From contig CAWKOG010000020.1 of the NCBI GenBank assembly GCA_963851215.1, positions 620,001-684,000 of the forward strand: a stretch of DNA of 64,000 nt, in the 5' to 3' direction. The DNA is from DATKFM01 sp963851215. Its GTDB lineage: Bacteria; Pseudomonadota; Alphaproteobacteria; Dongiales; Dongiaceae. Below are positions 29,943 to 39,029 of the stretch, in pieces. The notes under the pieces were generated by a model that did not search any database, was not told the origin of the DNA, and worked only from the letters and a program-made list of their open reading frames with translations. The translations under genes were made by a program, and so were the position numbers. Every line of letters begins with the position of its first letter. Positions within the stretch are counted from its first letter, which is position 1.

Positions 29943-31664
29943 GTGGCAGCGCAGTTACATCAATCATTTGCCGTGGCGAGCCGCGGCCGGAGTCCGGTCA
30001 TTTCTGGCAGTGAGATCTTTCTGAACCTCCTGGGCGCTGCGGCGCTGCTGGTCTGGGGCCTGCGCATGGTCCGCACCGGCGTGTTGCGCGCCTTCGGCGG
30101 CGAGCTGCGCGGCCGGCTGGGCCGCAGCATGAAACGCCGGCTGACTGCTTTCGGCACCGGCGTCGGCATCACGCTGCTGCTGCAGAGTTCCATGGCCACG
30201 GCGATGATGGCGGCGTCCTTCGCCTCGCGCGGCGTGGTCGCGGCGGCGCCGGCGCTGGCCATCATGCTGGGCGCGGATCTCGGCACCAGCCTGGTGGCGC
30301 AGGCCTATGCCTATCATCTGCCCTCGCTGTCGCCGATCCTGATTCTCGTGGGAGTGATCGCCTTTCTCGGCACCCACTCAACTCGCTGGAAGGATCTTGG
30401 CCGCGCCGGCATCGGCCTGGGTCTCGTCCTGCTGGCGCTGCAACTCATCTCCGCCAATGCCGATCCGATCCGCGAGTCGCCCGTCATCCTCAGCCTGATC
30501 CCAACGCTGGAAGGTACCTCAATTCCCGGCGTGATCATTGGCGCGGTGCTGGCGGTGCTCTCCACCTCCAGCCTGGCCATCGTTCTGCTGACGGTATCGC
30601 TGGCCAAGGCCGGCGTGCTGCCGATCATGACCGCGATCGCGTTCGTGCTCGGCGCCAACCTCGGTTCCGCCATCACGCCGGTCATGGCCACGCTGCGCGG
30701 TGCGCCGGAAGCCCGCCGCGTGCCCTTGGGCAACATGATCTTCCGCTGCACCGGCGTCGCCGCTGCGCTGGTGGCCCTGCCCTGGATCCTGCCGGAACTG
30801 GCGCGGTTGACCGATGCGCCCGCCCACCAGGTGCTGAATTTCCATACCGCGCTGAACCTGGCGATCGCTATTGTCTTCCTGCCGCTGATCGGCCCGGTGG
30901 CGAAGCTCTGCCTGCGGATATTGCCGGACCGGCCGCTGCAGGAGAATCCGGGCCGCCCGCGCTATCTGGATGCACGCGCGCTGGAGTCGCCGGCCGTCGC
31001 CATCGCCAACGCGGCACGCGAGACACTGCGCCTGGGCGATATCGTCGAGCGCATGCTGACCCAGACCCTCGATGTCATCCGTGACGACGACCGCAAGCTG
31101 CTGAAGGAAGTGGAGGAGCTCGACAACAGCGTCGACGCGCTCCATGAGGCGATCAAGCTGTACCTGACCAAGGTGAGCCGCGAGACGCTGGACACCCAGG
31201 ATAACCAGCGGCTGATCGATGTCATCACCTTCACCACCAACCTCGAGCATATCGGCGACATCGTCGACAAGAACCTGCTGGAACTGGCCAACAAGAAGAT
31301 CCGCAACAAGCTCCAATTCTCCAGCCAGGGATTCTCCGAGATCTGCGGCATGCATACCCGGCTGCTGGAGAATCTGCGCCTGGCACTGAATGTCTTCATG
31401 TCGGGCGACGTCAAGCTGGCGCGGCAGCTGCTGGAGCAGAAGGTGGCCTTCCGCGATCTCGAGCGCGCGGCGGCCGAGGCCCATCTGGCGCGCCTGCGCG
31501 TCGGCACACCCGAGAGCCTGGAAACCACCAGCCTGCATCTGGATATCCTGCGCGACCTCAAGCGCATCAATTCCCATCTGACGTCGGTCGCTTATCCGAT
31601 CCTGGATGCGGCCGGCGAACTCGTGCAATCGCGGCTGCGCGCACCCGCGGCCGGCGGCAAATAA
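29943..31664 (+). CDS. Na+/phosphate symporter family protein with PhoU-like domain
   Basis: A ~573-residue protein. The first ~330 residues are hydrophobic, with the twin repeats of the Na/Pi cotransporter (NptA/PNaS) family. LLLQSSMATAMMA in repeat 1 carries the QSS signature and VLSTSSLAIVLL is its counterpart in repeat 2. From ~365 a helical PhoU-like domain follows (ESPAVAIANAARETLRLGDIV, TNLEHIGDIVDKNLLELA). It likely imports phosphate with sodium. The start is uncertain: GTG 29943 and GTG 29973 are both possible. It follows the sulfatase-fold hydrolase by 101 bases; release and uptake of an anion would make functional sense, but is inference. Confidence 0.85.
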   Translation: MAAQLHQSFAVASRGRSPVISGSEIFLNLLGAAALLVWGLRMVRTGVLRAFGGELRGRLGRSMKRRLTAFGTGVGITLLLQSSMATAMMAASFASRGVVAAAPALAIMLGADLGTSLVAQAYAYHLPSLSPILILVGVIAFLGTHSTRWKDLGRAGIGLGLVLLALQLISANADPIRESPVILSLIPTLEGTSIPGVIIGAVLAVLSTSSLAIVLLTVSLAKAGVLPIMTAIAFVLGANLGSAITPVMATLRGAPEARRVPLGNMIFRCTGVAAALVALPWILPELARLTDAPAHQVLNFHTALNLAIAIVFLPLIGPVAKLCLRILPDRPLQENPGRPRYLDARALESPAVAIANAARETLRLGDIVERMLTQTLDVIRDDDRKLLKEVEELDNSVDALHEAIKLYLTKVSRETLDTQDNQRLIDVITFTTNLEHIGDIVDKNLLELANKKIRNKLQFSSQGFSEICGMHTRLLENLRLALNVFMSGDVKLARQLLEQKVAFRDLERAAAEAHLARLRVGTPESLETTSLHLDILRDLKRINSHLTSVAYPILDAAGELVQSRLRAPAAGGK

Positions 31665-31913
31665 TGGTCCGCCATTGTTAACCCGCTTTCCGCCGGCACC
31701 GGCCCGGCCGCCGCGGAATGTTCAAATCTCCTTGATCTCAAACGGAAATCCGTTTCCGGTGCCGCTTGATCTCCCGCATCGAGTGCAGCTACAATTCACG
31801 CTGATTTCACGCTAATGGTTCGGACAGCGACATAAGCTTGTAAGCAGCCACGCGTGATCGGCACACCCAATCGGCCACCCGATGGTCGGGCGGCTAGAGG
31901 AGACTCCCCCAAA

Positions 31914-32984
31914 ATGAACAGCCTAATGCTTCCCCGCGCGACCCGCAGAAACTTCCTGAAGGGCGCCGCGGCCGTCGGCCTGACGTTCACCGGCCTTTCC
32001 CGCCGCGCCTTCGCGGAAGAGGAGAAGGCGCTGAACTTTTATAACTGGGACACTTACATCGGCGCGACGACAGTCGATACCTTTACCGAGAAGACGGGTA
32101 TCGAAGTTCAATCCGACTTCTTCGCCAATAACGAAGAACTGCTGGCCAAGCTGAAGCAGGGCAATCCCGGCTATGACATCATCGTTCCCAGCGACTACAT
32201 GGTCGGAACGATGGTAACCCTGGGGATCCTGGAAGAGCTGAACGCCGGCCAGATTCCGAACTTGAAGAACATTGATCCGGCAATGAACAATCCGGCCTAC
32301 GATCCCGGCCTGAAGCACAGCGTGCCCTATATGTTCGGCACCGTGGGCATCGGCTACCGCAAATCCAAGATCGAGACGCCGACGAGCTGGGCCGACGTGC
32401 TCGACAGCGACAAATATTCCGGCCGCATCGCGCTTCTGGCCGATCAGCGCGTCGTGCTCGGCGTGACGCTGAAGTATCTCGGCTTCTCCATGAACACCAC
32501 CAACCCGGATGAGATCAACAAGGCACGCGACCTGCTGATCAAGCAGAAGCAGCACCTGAAGGCCTTTGCCCCCGATGAAGGCCAGAACATGCTGGCGGCG
32601 GGCGACGTTGATATCGTCATGGAGTGGAACGGCGATATCTTGCAAGTCGCTGCGGAGGACGAGGACATCGCCTATGTCGTCCCGAACGAGGGCACCAACG
32701 TCTTCGTCGACAATCTCTGCATTCCCAAGGATGCGCCGCATCCGCTGAATGCCCATGCATTCATCGACCATGTCAACGATCCGGCCGTTAACGCCGAGAT
32801 CTGCAACACCATCAACTACGCCACGGCGAACGTCGAGGCGCGTAAGCTGTTGGCGCCGGAGACGCTCAGCAATCCGGCGATCTATCCGGCCTCCGACATC
32901 GTCGCCAAAAGCGAGCAGATCCTCGACCTCGGCGATGCGACGACTCTGTATGACGAAGCCTGGACGCAGGTGCAGGCCGCCTAA
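31914..32984 (+). CDS. Spermidine/putrescine-type ABC transporter substrate-binding protein
   Basis: A 356-residue periplasmic binding protein of the PotD/PotF family. The start has a twin-arginine-type signal (RRNFLKGAAAVGLTFTGLS) ending near AFAEEE, so export may use Tat. The mature protein opens with LNFYNWDTYIGATTVDTFTEKTG, the usual polyamine-binder start, followed by GYDIIVPSDYMVG and the WNGDILQV loop. ATG 31914 has an AGAGGAGA ribosome site. It is the first gene of a four-gene importer (binder, two permeases, ATPase). Polyamine is the best guess; opine or amino acid derivatives are possible. Confidence 0.9.
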   Translation: MNSLMLPRATRRNFLKGAAAVGLTFTGLSRRAFAEEEKALNFYNWDTYIGATTVDTFTEKTGIEVQSDFFANNEELLAKLKQGNPGYDIIVPSDYMVGTMVTLGILEELNAGQIPNLKNIDPAMNNPAYDPGLKHSVPYMFGTVGIGYRKSKIETPTSWADVLDSDKYSGRIALLADQRVVLGVTLKYLGFSMNTTNPDEINKARDLLIKQKQHLKAFAPDEGQNMLAAGDVDIVMEWNGDILQVAAEDEDIAYVVPNEGTNVFVDNLCIPKDAPHPLNAHAFIDHVNDPAVNAEICNTINYATANVEARKLLAPETLSNPAIYPASDIVAKSEQILDLGDATTLYDEAWTQVQAA

Positions 32985-33020
32985 AGGGCTGGACGCATCT
33001 TCATCAGGCGCTAAACTCGA

Positions 33021-33058
33021 CGGGCCTCGGAAGCCGCCACAGCGGTTTCCGGGGCCCG
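33021..33058 (+). promoter_or_regulatory. Large stem-loop between binding-protein and permease genes
   Basis: A continuous 17-bp stem (two G-T pairs) closes on the 4-base loop CACA, starting CGGGCCTCGG and ending TTTCCGGGGCCCG, with no T tract after it. It sits 37 bases after the binding-protein stop in a 221-base gap. Such hairpins typically stabilise the upstream mRNA so that the binding protein is made in excess over the membrane parts. Confidence 0.6.
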
Positions 33059-33205
33059 AAACATAAGAAACACAGGGATGCCAACATAACGCTGTCGCCG
33101 ATTGGCGCGGGTCGCAACCGACGGCCGCAGAGGCCGCGCCTGGACCCGCAGCCGATATTGCCTGTTACCGGCCGGAGCTGACAGCCAGGGAGAGTCGCCG
33201 GGATC

Positions 33206-34111
33206 ATGCGGAATTGGCGCAAGGAAGTGCAGGCATTCCTGGTCCTGATGGGACCTGGAACATTTTGGCTGGTGGCCTTCTTCCTGGTGCCGGTGGCGCT
33301 GATCTGGATCTACAGCTTCCTCGATCGCGGGCCGCAGGGGCAGCTCGAGTGGGTCTTCTCCTTTGACAACTATGTTCGCGCCCTCGAGCCCATCCATCTG
33401 GGCATCATGTGGAAATCCCTGTGGATTGCGGCGCTTTCGACGGCGCTGTGCCTGTTGCTGGGCTTTCCCATGGCCATGGGCGTCGCCTTCGCGCCCTCGC
33501 GCTGGAAGAATTTCCTGCTGCTGCTGGTGGCGCTGCCGTTCTTCACCAACCTGCTGATTCGCACCTATGCCTGGATCGCCATCCTCCGCACCAGGGGCTA
33601 TGTCAACGAGACGCTGGCCTGGTTCTATGACGGCGTCACCGGGCTGTTCTCCGGCGGCGACCCGAACGCCTTACCGGCCTTCGTGCCCATCGAATTCCTC
33701 TACAATCAGTATGCGATCATCGTCGGCCTGGTCTATGTCGGGCTGCCGTTCCTGATCCTGCCGCTCTACGCATCGCTGGAGAAGTTCGACCGCTCGTTCC
33801 TGGAGGCCAGCCTCGATCTCGGCGCCAGCCAGTGGCAGACCTTCTTTCAGGTGCTGGTGCCGATCGCCATGCCGGGCATCATCGCGGGATCGCTGCTGGT
33901 CTTCATCATCTCGCTCGGCACCTATCTGGTTCCCGATGTCCTCGGCGGCACCAGCAGCGAGATGATCGGCACGCTCATCGCCCGGCAGTTCGGCGCCTCG
34001 CGCGACTGGCCGTTCGGGTCGGCGCTGTCATGCCTGCTGCTGTACATCACGTTCATTGTCCTGTGGGTCCGCGCCATGGGCGCGGGCCGCGAAGCGGCGG
34101 GAGCGCACTAG
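33206..34111 (+). CDS. Polyamine-type ABC transporter permease (PotB/PotH-like)
   Basis: A 301-residue inner-membrane subunit with six hydrophobic helices. The EAA loop that contacts the ATPase is visible near residue 207 (EASLDLGASQWQTFFQVLVP). It pairs with the second permease, which starts four bases after its stop. The family is the PotB/PotH branch, shown by FFTNLLIRTYAW. It follows the binding-protein gene after the large hairpin at 33021. Confidence 0.92.
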   Translation: MRNWRKEVQAFLVLMGPGTFWLVAFFLVPVALIWIYSFLDRGPQGQLEWVFSFDNYVRALEPIHLGIMWKSLWIAALSTALCLLLGFPMAMGVAFAPSRWKNFLLLLVALPFFTNLLIRTYAWIAILRTRGYVNETLAWFYDGVTGLFSGGDPNALPAFVPIEFLYNQYAIIVGLVYVGLPFLILPLYASLEKFDRSFLEASLDLGASQWQTFFQVLVPIAMPGIIAGSLLVFIISLGTYLVPDVLGGTSSEMIGTLIARQFGASRDWPFGSALSCLLLYITFIVLWVRAMGAGREAAGAH

Positions 34112-34115
34112 CATC

Positions 34116-34985
34116 ATGACCCAGTCGGCGACCATGAATGCGGCGGCGGAAAAGCGCGTGCAGCATCCGGACAAACCGCTGCCGCTGGAGTATCTGCGCA
34201 AGCGCTGGCTGCAGGCCGTTCTGGTTTTCGGGTTCTTCTTCCTCTACTTCCCGATTCTGGCGCTGGTCGCCACGTCATTCAACGAGGACAAGCGCAATAT
34301 CGTCTGGAAGGGCTTCACGTTCGACTGGTACGCGAAAGCCTACGAAAACGACAAGCTGTTCAACTCCCTGATGAACAGCCTGCAAGTGGGGGCGATCTCC
34401 ACAGTCGTGTCGACGATCATCGGCACCATGATCGGCCTCGCGCTCTATCGCTACCGGTTCACCATGAAGACGCCGTTCGAAAGTCTCGTCTTCCTGCCGA
34501 TCGTGATCCCGGAAATCTCCATGGCCGTGGCAATGCTGGCCTTCTTCGCCATGCTCGACATACCATTGGGCATCTTCACGATCACGGTCAGCCATATCGC
34601 CTTCAGCTTTCCCTTCGTCGCCGTGGTGATCCGCACGCGGATGGCGGGCTTTGACGAGTCCCTTGAAGAGGCGTCGCGCGATCTCGGCGCCAGCGCCTGG
34701 CAGACCTTCTGGAACGTCACCGTCCCCTACATGATGCCGGGCATCATCGCCGGGGGCCTGCTCGCCTTCACGCTGTCGCTGGACGACTACGTCATCACGG
34801 CGTTTACCTCCGGTCCCGGCTCCACCACCTTGCCGATCCAGATCTATTCGATGGTGCGCTTCAGCGTGACGCCGGAGGTGAATGCCGCGTCCACCGTGCT
34901 GATCGTCATCACCCTCACCTTCGCCATTGCCGCCATGGCGATGCAGGCCCGCACCGAAAAGAGAACGGTCAAGAAAAATGGATAA
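34116..34985 (+). CDS. Polyamine-type ABC transporter permease (PotC/PotI-like)
   Basis: A 289-residue second permease of the importer, with six membrane helices, the EAA loop EEASRDLGASAWQTFWNVTVP, and the PotC/PotI-type LSLDDYVITAFTSGPGSTTLP. ATG 34116 lies 4 bases after the PotB-like stop. Its end overlaps the ATPase gene start by 8 bases, indicating coupled translation. Confidence 0.92.
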   Translation: MTQSATMNAAAEKRVQHPDKPLPLEYLRKRWLQAVLVFGFFFLYFPILALVATSFNEDKRNIVWKGFTFDWYAKAYENDKLFNSLMNSLQVGAISTVVSTIIGTMIGLALYRYRFTMKTPFESLVFLPIVIPEISMAVAMLAFFAMLDIPLGIFTITVSHIAFSFPFVAVVIRTRMAGFDESLEEASRDLGASAWQTFWNVTVPYMMPGIIAGGLLAFTLSLDDYVITAFTSGPGSTTLPIQIYSMVRFSVTPEVNAASTVLIVITLTFAIAAMAMQARTEKRTVKKNG

Positions 34986-36069
34986 TCGCAAACCGATCAT
35001 CTCCATCCGCAATGTGTATAAGCGTTTCGGCGGCTCCGTCGTCGCTGTCGACAACGCCAACCTGGAGATCGGCGAGGGCGAGTTCTTCGCGCTGCTCGGC
35101 CCGTCGGGCTGCGGCAAGACCACGCTGCTGCGCATGCTCGCTGGATTCGAGAACCCGACCGAAGGCGAGATCATCATCGACGGCCACCGCATGGAGGGCG
35201 TCGATCCGAACCGGCGGCCGGTGAACATGGTGTTCCAGTCCTATGCGGTGTTCCCGCATATGAGCGTGCTGAAGAATGTCGGCTACGGCCTGCGGGTAAC
35301 CGGCGTGCCGCCCGATGAGACGCAGAAGCGCGCCCTGGAAGCCCTGGCGCTGGTGAAAATGGAGCGCTTCGCCGACCGCATGCCCAACCAGCTTTCCGGC
35401 GGCCAGCGCCAGCGCGTCGCGCTGGCGCGCGCGCTGGTCAAGCGGCCGCGGGTGCTGCTGCTGGACGAGCCGCTGTCGGCGCTCGACGCCAAGCTGCGCG
35501 AGGCCATGCAGCTTGAGCTCGTGCGGCTGCAGCATGCGGTGGGCATCACCTTCGTCATCGTCACCCATGATCAGGACGAGGCGCTGTCCATGGCCAACCG
35601 CATTGCCGTGATGGAATCCGGCAAGGTGCGGCAAATCGCGGCGCCGGCCGATCTGTACGAATTCCCCAACAGCCGTTTCGTCGCCGACTTCATCGGCAAG
35701 ATGAATCTGTTCGAGGGCAATGTCACCGGCGCCGCCGGCAACAACATCATCATCGAGGTCAAGGGCCTGGGCCGCATCACCGTGCCCTATTCCGGCAGCG
35801 CCGAGGGCACCGTCGGCGTGGCGGTGCGGCCGGAGAAGGTCCGCGTCGATCACACCGAGCCCGGCAGCGACCGCGTCAAGCTGCGCGGCAAGGTGACCGA
35901 GGTCGCCTATTTCGGCGACGAGAGCGCGGTGTTCCTGGAGAACATCACCGGCGTGAACATCAACGTCAACGTGCCCAACGATGCGCGCCGCACCGCAGCA
36001 CCCTTTGCCATCGGCGACGAAATGTGGATCTCCTGGAATCCGGCGGACACGCTGGTACTCGCGGAGTAG
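34978..36069 (+). CDS. Polyamine-type ABC transporter ATP-binding protein (PotA/PotG-like)
   Basis: A 363-residue ATPase that drives the importer from the cytoplasmic side. Walker A is GPSGCGKTT near residue 42, signature LSGGQRQR near 141, Walker B VLLLDEP and H-loop VTHDQDEA near 195. A C-terminal TOBE domain (about 280-360, with VRPEKVRV) is normal for PotA and may take part in regulation. It completes a four-gene operon; REP-like repeats follow it. Confidence 0.93.
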   Translation: MDNRKPIISIRNVYKRFGGSVVAVDNANLEIGEGEFFALLGPSGCGKTTLLRMLAGFENPTEGEIIIDGHRMEGVDPNRRPVNMVFQSYAVFPHMSVLKNVGYGLRVTGVPPDETQKRALEALALVKMERFADRMPNQLSGGQRQRVALARALVKRPRVLLLDEPLSALDAKLREAMQLELVRLQHAVGITFVIVTHDQDEALSMANRIAVMESGKVRQIAAPADLYEFPNSRFVADFIGKMNLFEGNVTGAAGNNIIIEVKGLGRITVPYSGSAEGTVGVAVRPEKVRVDHTEPGSDRVKLRGKVTEVAYFGDESAVFLENITGVNINVNVPNDARRTAAPFAIGDEMWISWNPADTLVLAE

Positions 36070-36106
36070 CTCGCGGTTTGTAGCATAGAGTCGGCAATTC
36101 TATTTT

Positions 36107-36128
36107 CCCTCTCCCCTTGGGGAGAGGG
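36107..36128. repeat. REP-like palindrome copy 2
   Basis: Perfect 10-bp inverted repeat CCCTCTCCCC-TT-GGGGAGAGGG, the same unit as at 23090. It lies 37 bases after the ATPase stop and might also help end transcription. Confidence 0.65.
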
Positions 36129-36268
36129 GCAGGGGTGAGGGATTTCGCGCGTTAGCGCGTAAAAACTCTTCAGTCCACGCAACCGATGGGTGCTCGTCGG
36201 AAACTACTGCGATTTCGTCATTACCCTAACTGGGCACCGAACCTTCATAGGCGCCTACCGGCGCCAAA

Positions 36269-36293
36269 CCCCTCACCCCCAAGGGGCGAGGGG
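36269..36293. repeat. REP-like palindrome copy 3 (variant)
   Basis: An 11-base inverted repeat with one mismatch (CCCCTCACCCC and GGGGCGAGGGG). It lies just before the hydantoinase stop, about 140 bases from copy 2. The pair frames the gap between the converging importer and hydantoinase genes. Confidence 0.55.
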
Positions 36294-36306
36294 AGGCACT
36301 GCTGCT

Positions 36307-38301
36307 CTAAGCGGCGGCGATCCGCGGGCGGCCGAGGCCGGTGACTTCGATCCGGCTTTCGATGAACAGCTCGAAGCCCATGGGATCGCGGTGGATAGTG
36401 TCCTTGCGGCTGTGGGTGATCTCCACTTCGGCTGCACCGGCCTTCAGCGCCATCCGCGTCGCCAGCGCACGGGCTTCGCGCAGCGCGAAATCGGCGGCCG
36501 TCTCCAGCGACGAGAAATCCTGGTTGCCGCTGGGCAGATGGGTGCGGTAGCGGCCCTCCGCCGGCGAAGTGATCAGCGCATTCACGGTCTGCAGCACGCC
36601 GCCGGCCACCGCGCCCACGGCGTTGCACACGCCGGCATTGGGCGGCACCACCAGCCGCGTGTTCAGCCGCCGCGCCACCTCCGGATAGTAGGAGGCCACC
36701 GGCGCGCCGATGGCGACGATGGGCCGCGCGATCGTCAGGTTGGTCTGCAGCAGATCGCCAGCGGGCATCGGCCCCACCGCCTGATCCACCAGCCGGCGGC
36801 CCAGGCTGTCCAGTTCCCAGAGCTGCTTGCCCTCGTCGGCGCCGAGCACGGAGGCGATCAGCACCCGCGCGGTGTGCACCACGACGGCCTCGACGATGCG
36901 CGATGCCAGGGTCACCGGATTGGCGTCGACGGGCCGCGCCGCAGCAAGATCCTCCTTGATCCAGAGTTCCGCGCCGATTTGCGCGGCCTCGGTACTCCAT
37001 TCCGCCTGCCGGCCGAGGATGTGGGCCGCATCACTGGGCGTCAGGCCGGAAACGATCACCAAGCCCCGCTCCACCAGCCGGTCAACGGCCTTCAGCGACG
37101 CATAGCGCTGGGCGATCTGCGCCAGCGGCAGCGGGCCGCCGGCCAGCATGTTCCACAGGTCCGCCTGGGACTGGCTCAGGCTCTCCAGCCCGGCATCCAG
37201 GGTCCGGTTGCGCAACGCAAAGCGGCCGGCTTGCGGCGGCAGGCGATCCGCCTCCAGTTGCCCGCGCAAAACGTCCAGAACGCGAGGATTTTCCCGCGCC
37301 AGCAGGCTGAGCGGAACCAGCCGGCGCGGCCCGACCTCCAGCCGGTTGTCTTCGCGCCGGATTTCCGAGTCGCCGCCGAGGCCGAAGGTATGGACGGCCA
37401 CCGCCTCCACCATGGTCTTCCAGCCGCCCACCGTGGCGCCGTTGCGGTCCAGGATCGGCCGCCCGTCGCGCAGCAGCGCCACATCCGTCGTAGTGCCGCC
37501 CATGTCGGATACCAGCACATCGCCTTCGCCCGAGAGATGGCGGGCGCCGACCACGCTGGCCGCCGGCCCGGACAGGATGGTCTCCACCGGCCGGTTGAGG
37601 GCGAACTCCGCTGACACCAGCGAGCCGTCGCCCTTCACCACCATCAGCGGTGCGGCAATGCCCTTCTCCCGCATCAGCCCTTCGACCGCGCGGATCAGAT
37701 GCTGGAGCTGGGGGATCAGCCGCGCATTCAGGGCCGTGGTCAGGGCGCGGCGCGGCGCGTCCAGCTTCGAAGTCAGCTCATGGCCGCAAGTGACCGGCAG
37801 TCCGGTGATCTCGCGAATCAGCTCCCGCGCCGCCAGCTCATGGGCCGGGTTGCGCACGGAAAAGAAGGAGGAGACAGCGAAAGATGCCACCTTGGAGCCG
37901 TGCTCGCGCACCGCCGCCTCCAGCGCCTCGCGGTCGAGCGGCGTCTGCTCGTCGCCGGTGGCGTTGTGGCCGCCGGCGATGAACACCACGGGATCGGTGC
38001 CCAGGGCCCGGCCCAGATCGGCGCGCTTCAGCGAGCCCTGGTCGTAGCCGATCAGGAGCAGGCAGATCGGGCTGCCCTGCCCCTCCACCAGCGCGTTGGT
38101 GGCGAGCGTGGTGGAGAGCGACACCAGGCCGATCTCCCGGTTCGCCGCCGGCAGCACCAGCTCCATCGCCTTGCGCAGGCCGATGGCGAGGTCATGCTTG
38201 GTGGTCAGCGACTTCGCCGCCGCCAGCACCTGGCTGGCGCCGGGGTCGAAGATCACTGCGTCGGTGTAGGTCCCGCCGGTATCGAAGCCTAGGAAAAGCA
38301 C
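36307..38301 (-). CDS. Hydantoinase/oxoprolinase family protein, subunit A type
   Basis: A ~664-residue ATP-dependent hydantoinase A/5-oxoprolinase-like protein of the actin-like ATPase fold. Signatures are LGFDTGGTYTDAVIFD at the start, STTLATNALVEGQG, LSGPAASVVGARHLSG, and VSDMGGTTTDVALLRDGRP. HyuA enzymes open hydantoin or oxoproline rings with ATP, or carboxylate ketones as acetone carboxylase subunits. No partner HyuB gene is adjacent, so it stands alone. The start is uncertain: GTG 38301 fits the family, while the frame is open to 38394. Confidence 0.85.
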   Translation of the reverse strand: MLFLGFDTGGTYTDAVIFDPGASQVLAAAKSLTTKHDLAIGLRKAMELVLPAANREIGLVSLSTTLATNALVEGQGSPICLLLIGYDQGSLKRADLGRALGTDPVVFIAGGHNATGDEQTPLDREALEAAVREHGSKVASFAVSSFFSVRNPAHELAARELIREITGLPVTCGHELTSKLDAPRRALTTALNARLIPQLQHLIRAVEGLMREKGIAAPLMVVKGDGSLVSAEFALNRPVETILSGPAASVVGARHLSGEGDVLVSDMGGTTTDVALLRDGRPILDRNGATVGGWKTMVEAVAVHTFGLGGDSEIRREDNRLEVGPRRLVPLSLLARENPRVLDVLRGQLEADRLPPQAGRFALRNRTLDAGLESLSQSQADLWNMLAGGPLPLAQIAQRYASLKAVDRLVERGLVIVSGLTPSDAAHILGRQAEWSTEAAQIGAELWIKEDLAAARPVDANPVTLASRIVEAVVVHTARVLIASVLGADEGKQLWELDSLGRRLVDQAVGPMPAGDLLQTNLTIARPIVAIGAPVASYYPEVARRLNTRLVVPPNAGVCNAVGAVAGGVLQTVNALITSPAEGRYRTHLPSGNQDFSSLETAADFALREARALATRMALKAGAAEVEITHSRKDTIHRDPMGFELFIESRIEVTGLGRPRIAAA

Positions 38302-38471
38302 CTTGTCGTACCCGCCCCATGAAATGCCGGTGCGCCACGGGGCGTTCCGGCGAAAAAGCGCGGGATCATAGCCCCGGCCCGGCCGCCGGGCCAAGCTTCC
38401 TTGGCGCCAAAAAGCGCAATCGAGGCAAGCATTTGCCGAGAGTCGCCGGGCCGTGATATGGGGACCCGGTC

Positions 38472-39023
38472 ATGGAAGTCCGGCCGACCCAGATCCCCGA
38501 CGTGAAGCTGCTGGTGCTGCGGAAGCATGGCGATACCAGAGGCTTCTTCTCCGAGACCTATAACCGGCGTGATTTCGCGGCGCTGGGCATCGGCCTCGAG
38601 TTCGTGCAGGACAACCAGGCCTTGTCCGCCCCGGCAGGAACGGTGCGCGGCCTGCATTATCAGTTGGCGCCGGCGGCGCAGGCGAAGCTGGTGCGGGTGA
38701 CCCGCGGCCGCATCTTCGATGTCGCCGTGGACATCAGGCGCGGCTCGCCCAGCTTCGGCAAGTTCGCCTCGTCGGAACTCAGCGCCGAGGAATGGAACCA
38801 GCTTTATGTCCCCGCCGGCTTCGCCCACGGCTATTGCACGCTGACCGCCGATACCGAGGTCATCTACAAAGTGAGCGACTACTATAACCCTGTTCATGAG
38901 CGGGCCATCAGGTGGAATGACCCGGCGATCGGCATTCCCTGGCCGGTCGGCGAGGCCGCGGCGATCATCAGCGATCGCGACCGCCGCAGCCCCCTCCTCG
39001 CCCAACAACCGGATTTGTTCTGA
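38472..39023 (+). CDS. rfbC: dTDP-4-dehydrorhamnose 3,5-epimerase
   Basis: A 183-residue cupin enzyme, third step of dTDP-L-rhamnose synthesis. The active site shows GTVRGLHYQLAP with its catalytic His, RVTRGRIFDVAVDIR, and VPAGFAHGYCTLT. It is the first gene of the rfbCBDA operon and starts divergently from the hydantoinase gene. rfbB begins 6 bases after its stop. Confidence 0.95.
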   Translation: MEVRPTQIPDVKLLVLRKHGDTRGFFSETYNRRDFAALGIGLEFVQDNQALSAPAGTVRGLHYQLAPAAQAKLVRVTRGRIFDVAVDIRRGSPSFGKFASSELSAEEWNQLYVPAGFAHGYCTLTADTEVIYKVSDYYNPVHERAIRWNDPAIGIPWPVGEAAAIISDRDRRSPLLAQQPDLF

Positions 39024-39029
39024 GGTGTC

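Noticed and set aside
36190..37614. A 474-codon plus-strand frame over the hydantoinase gene
   Set aside because: Antisense to a clearly conserved protein; Arg/His/Gln-rich composition typical of a shadow frame in GC-rich DNA.
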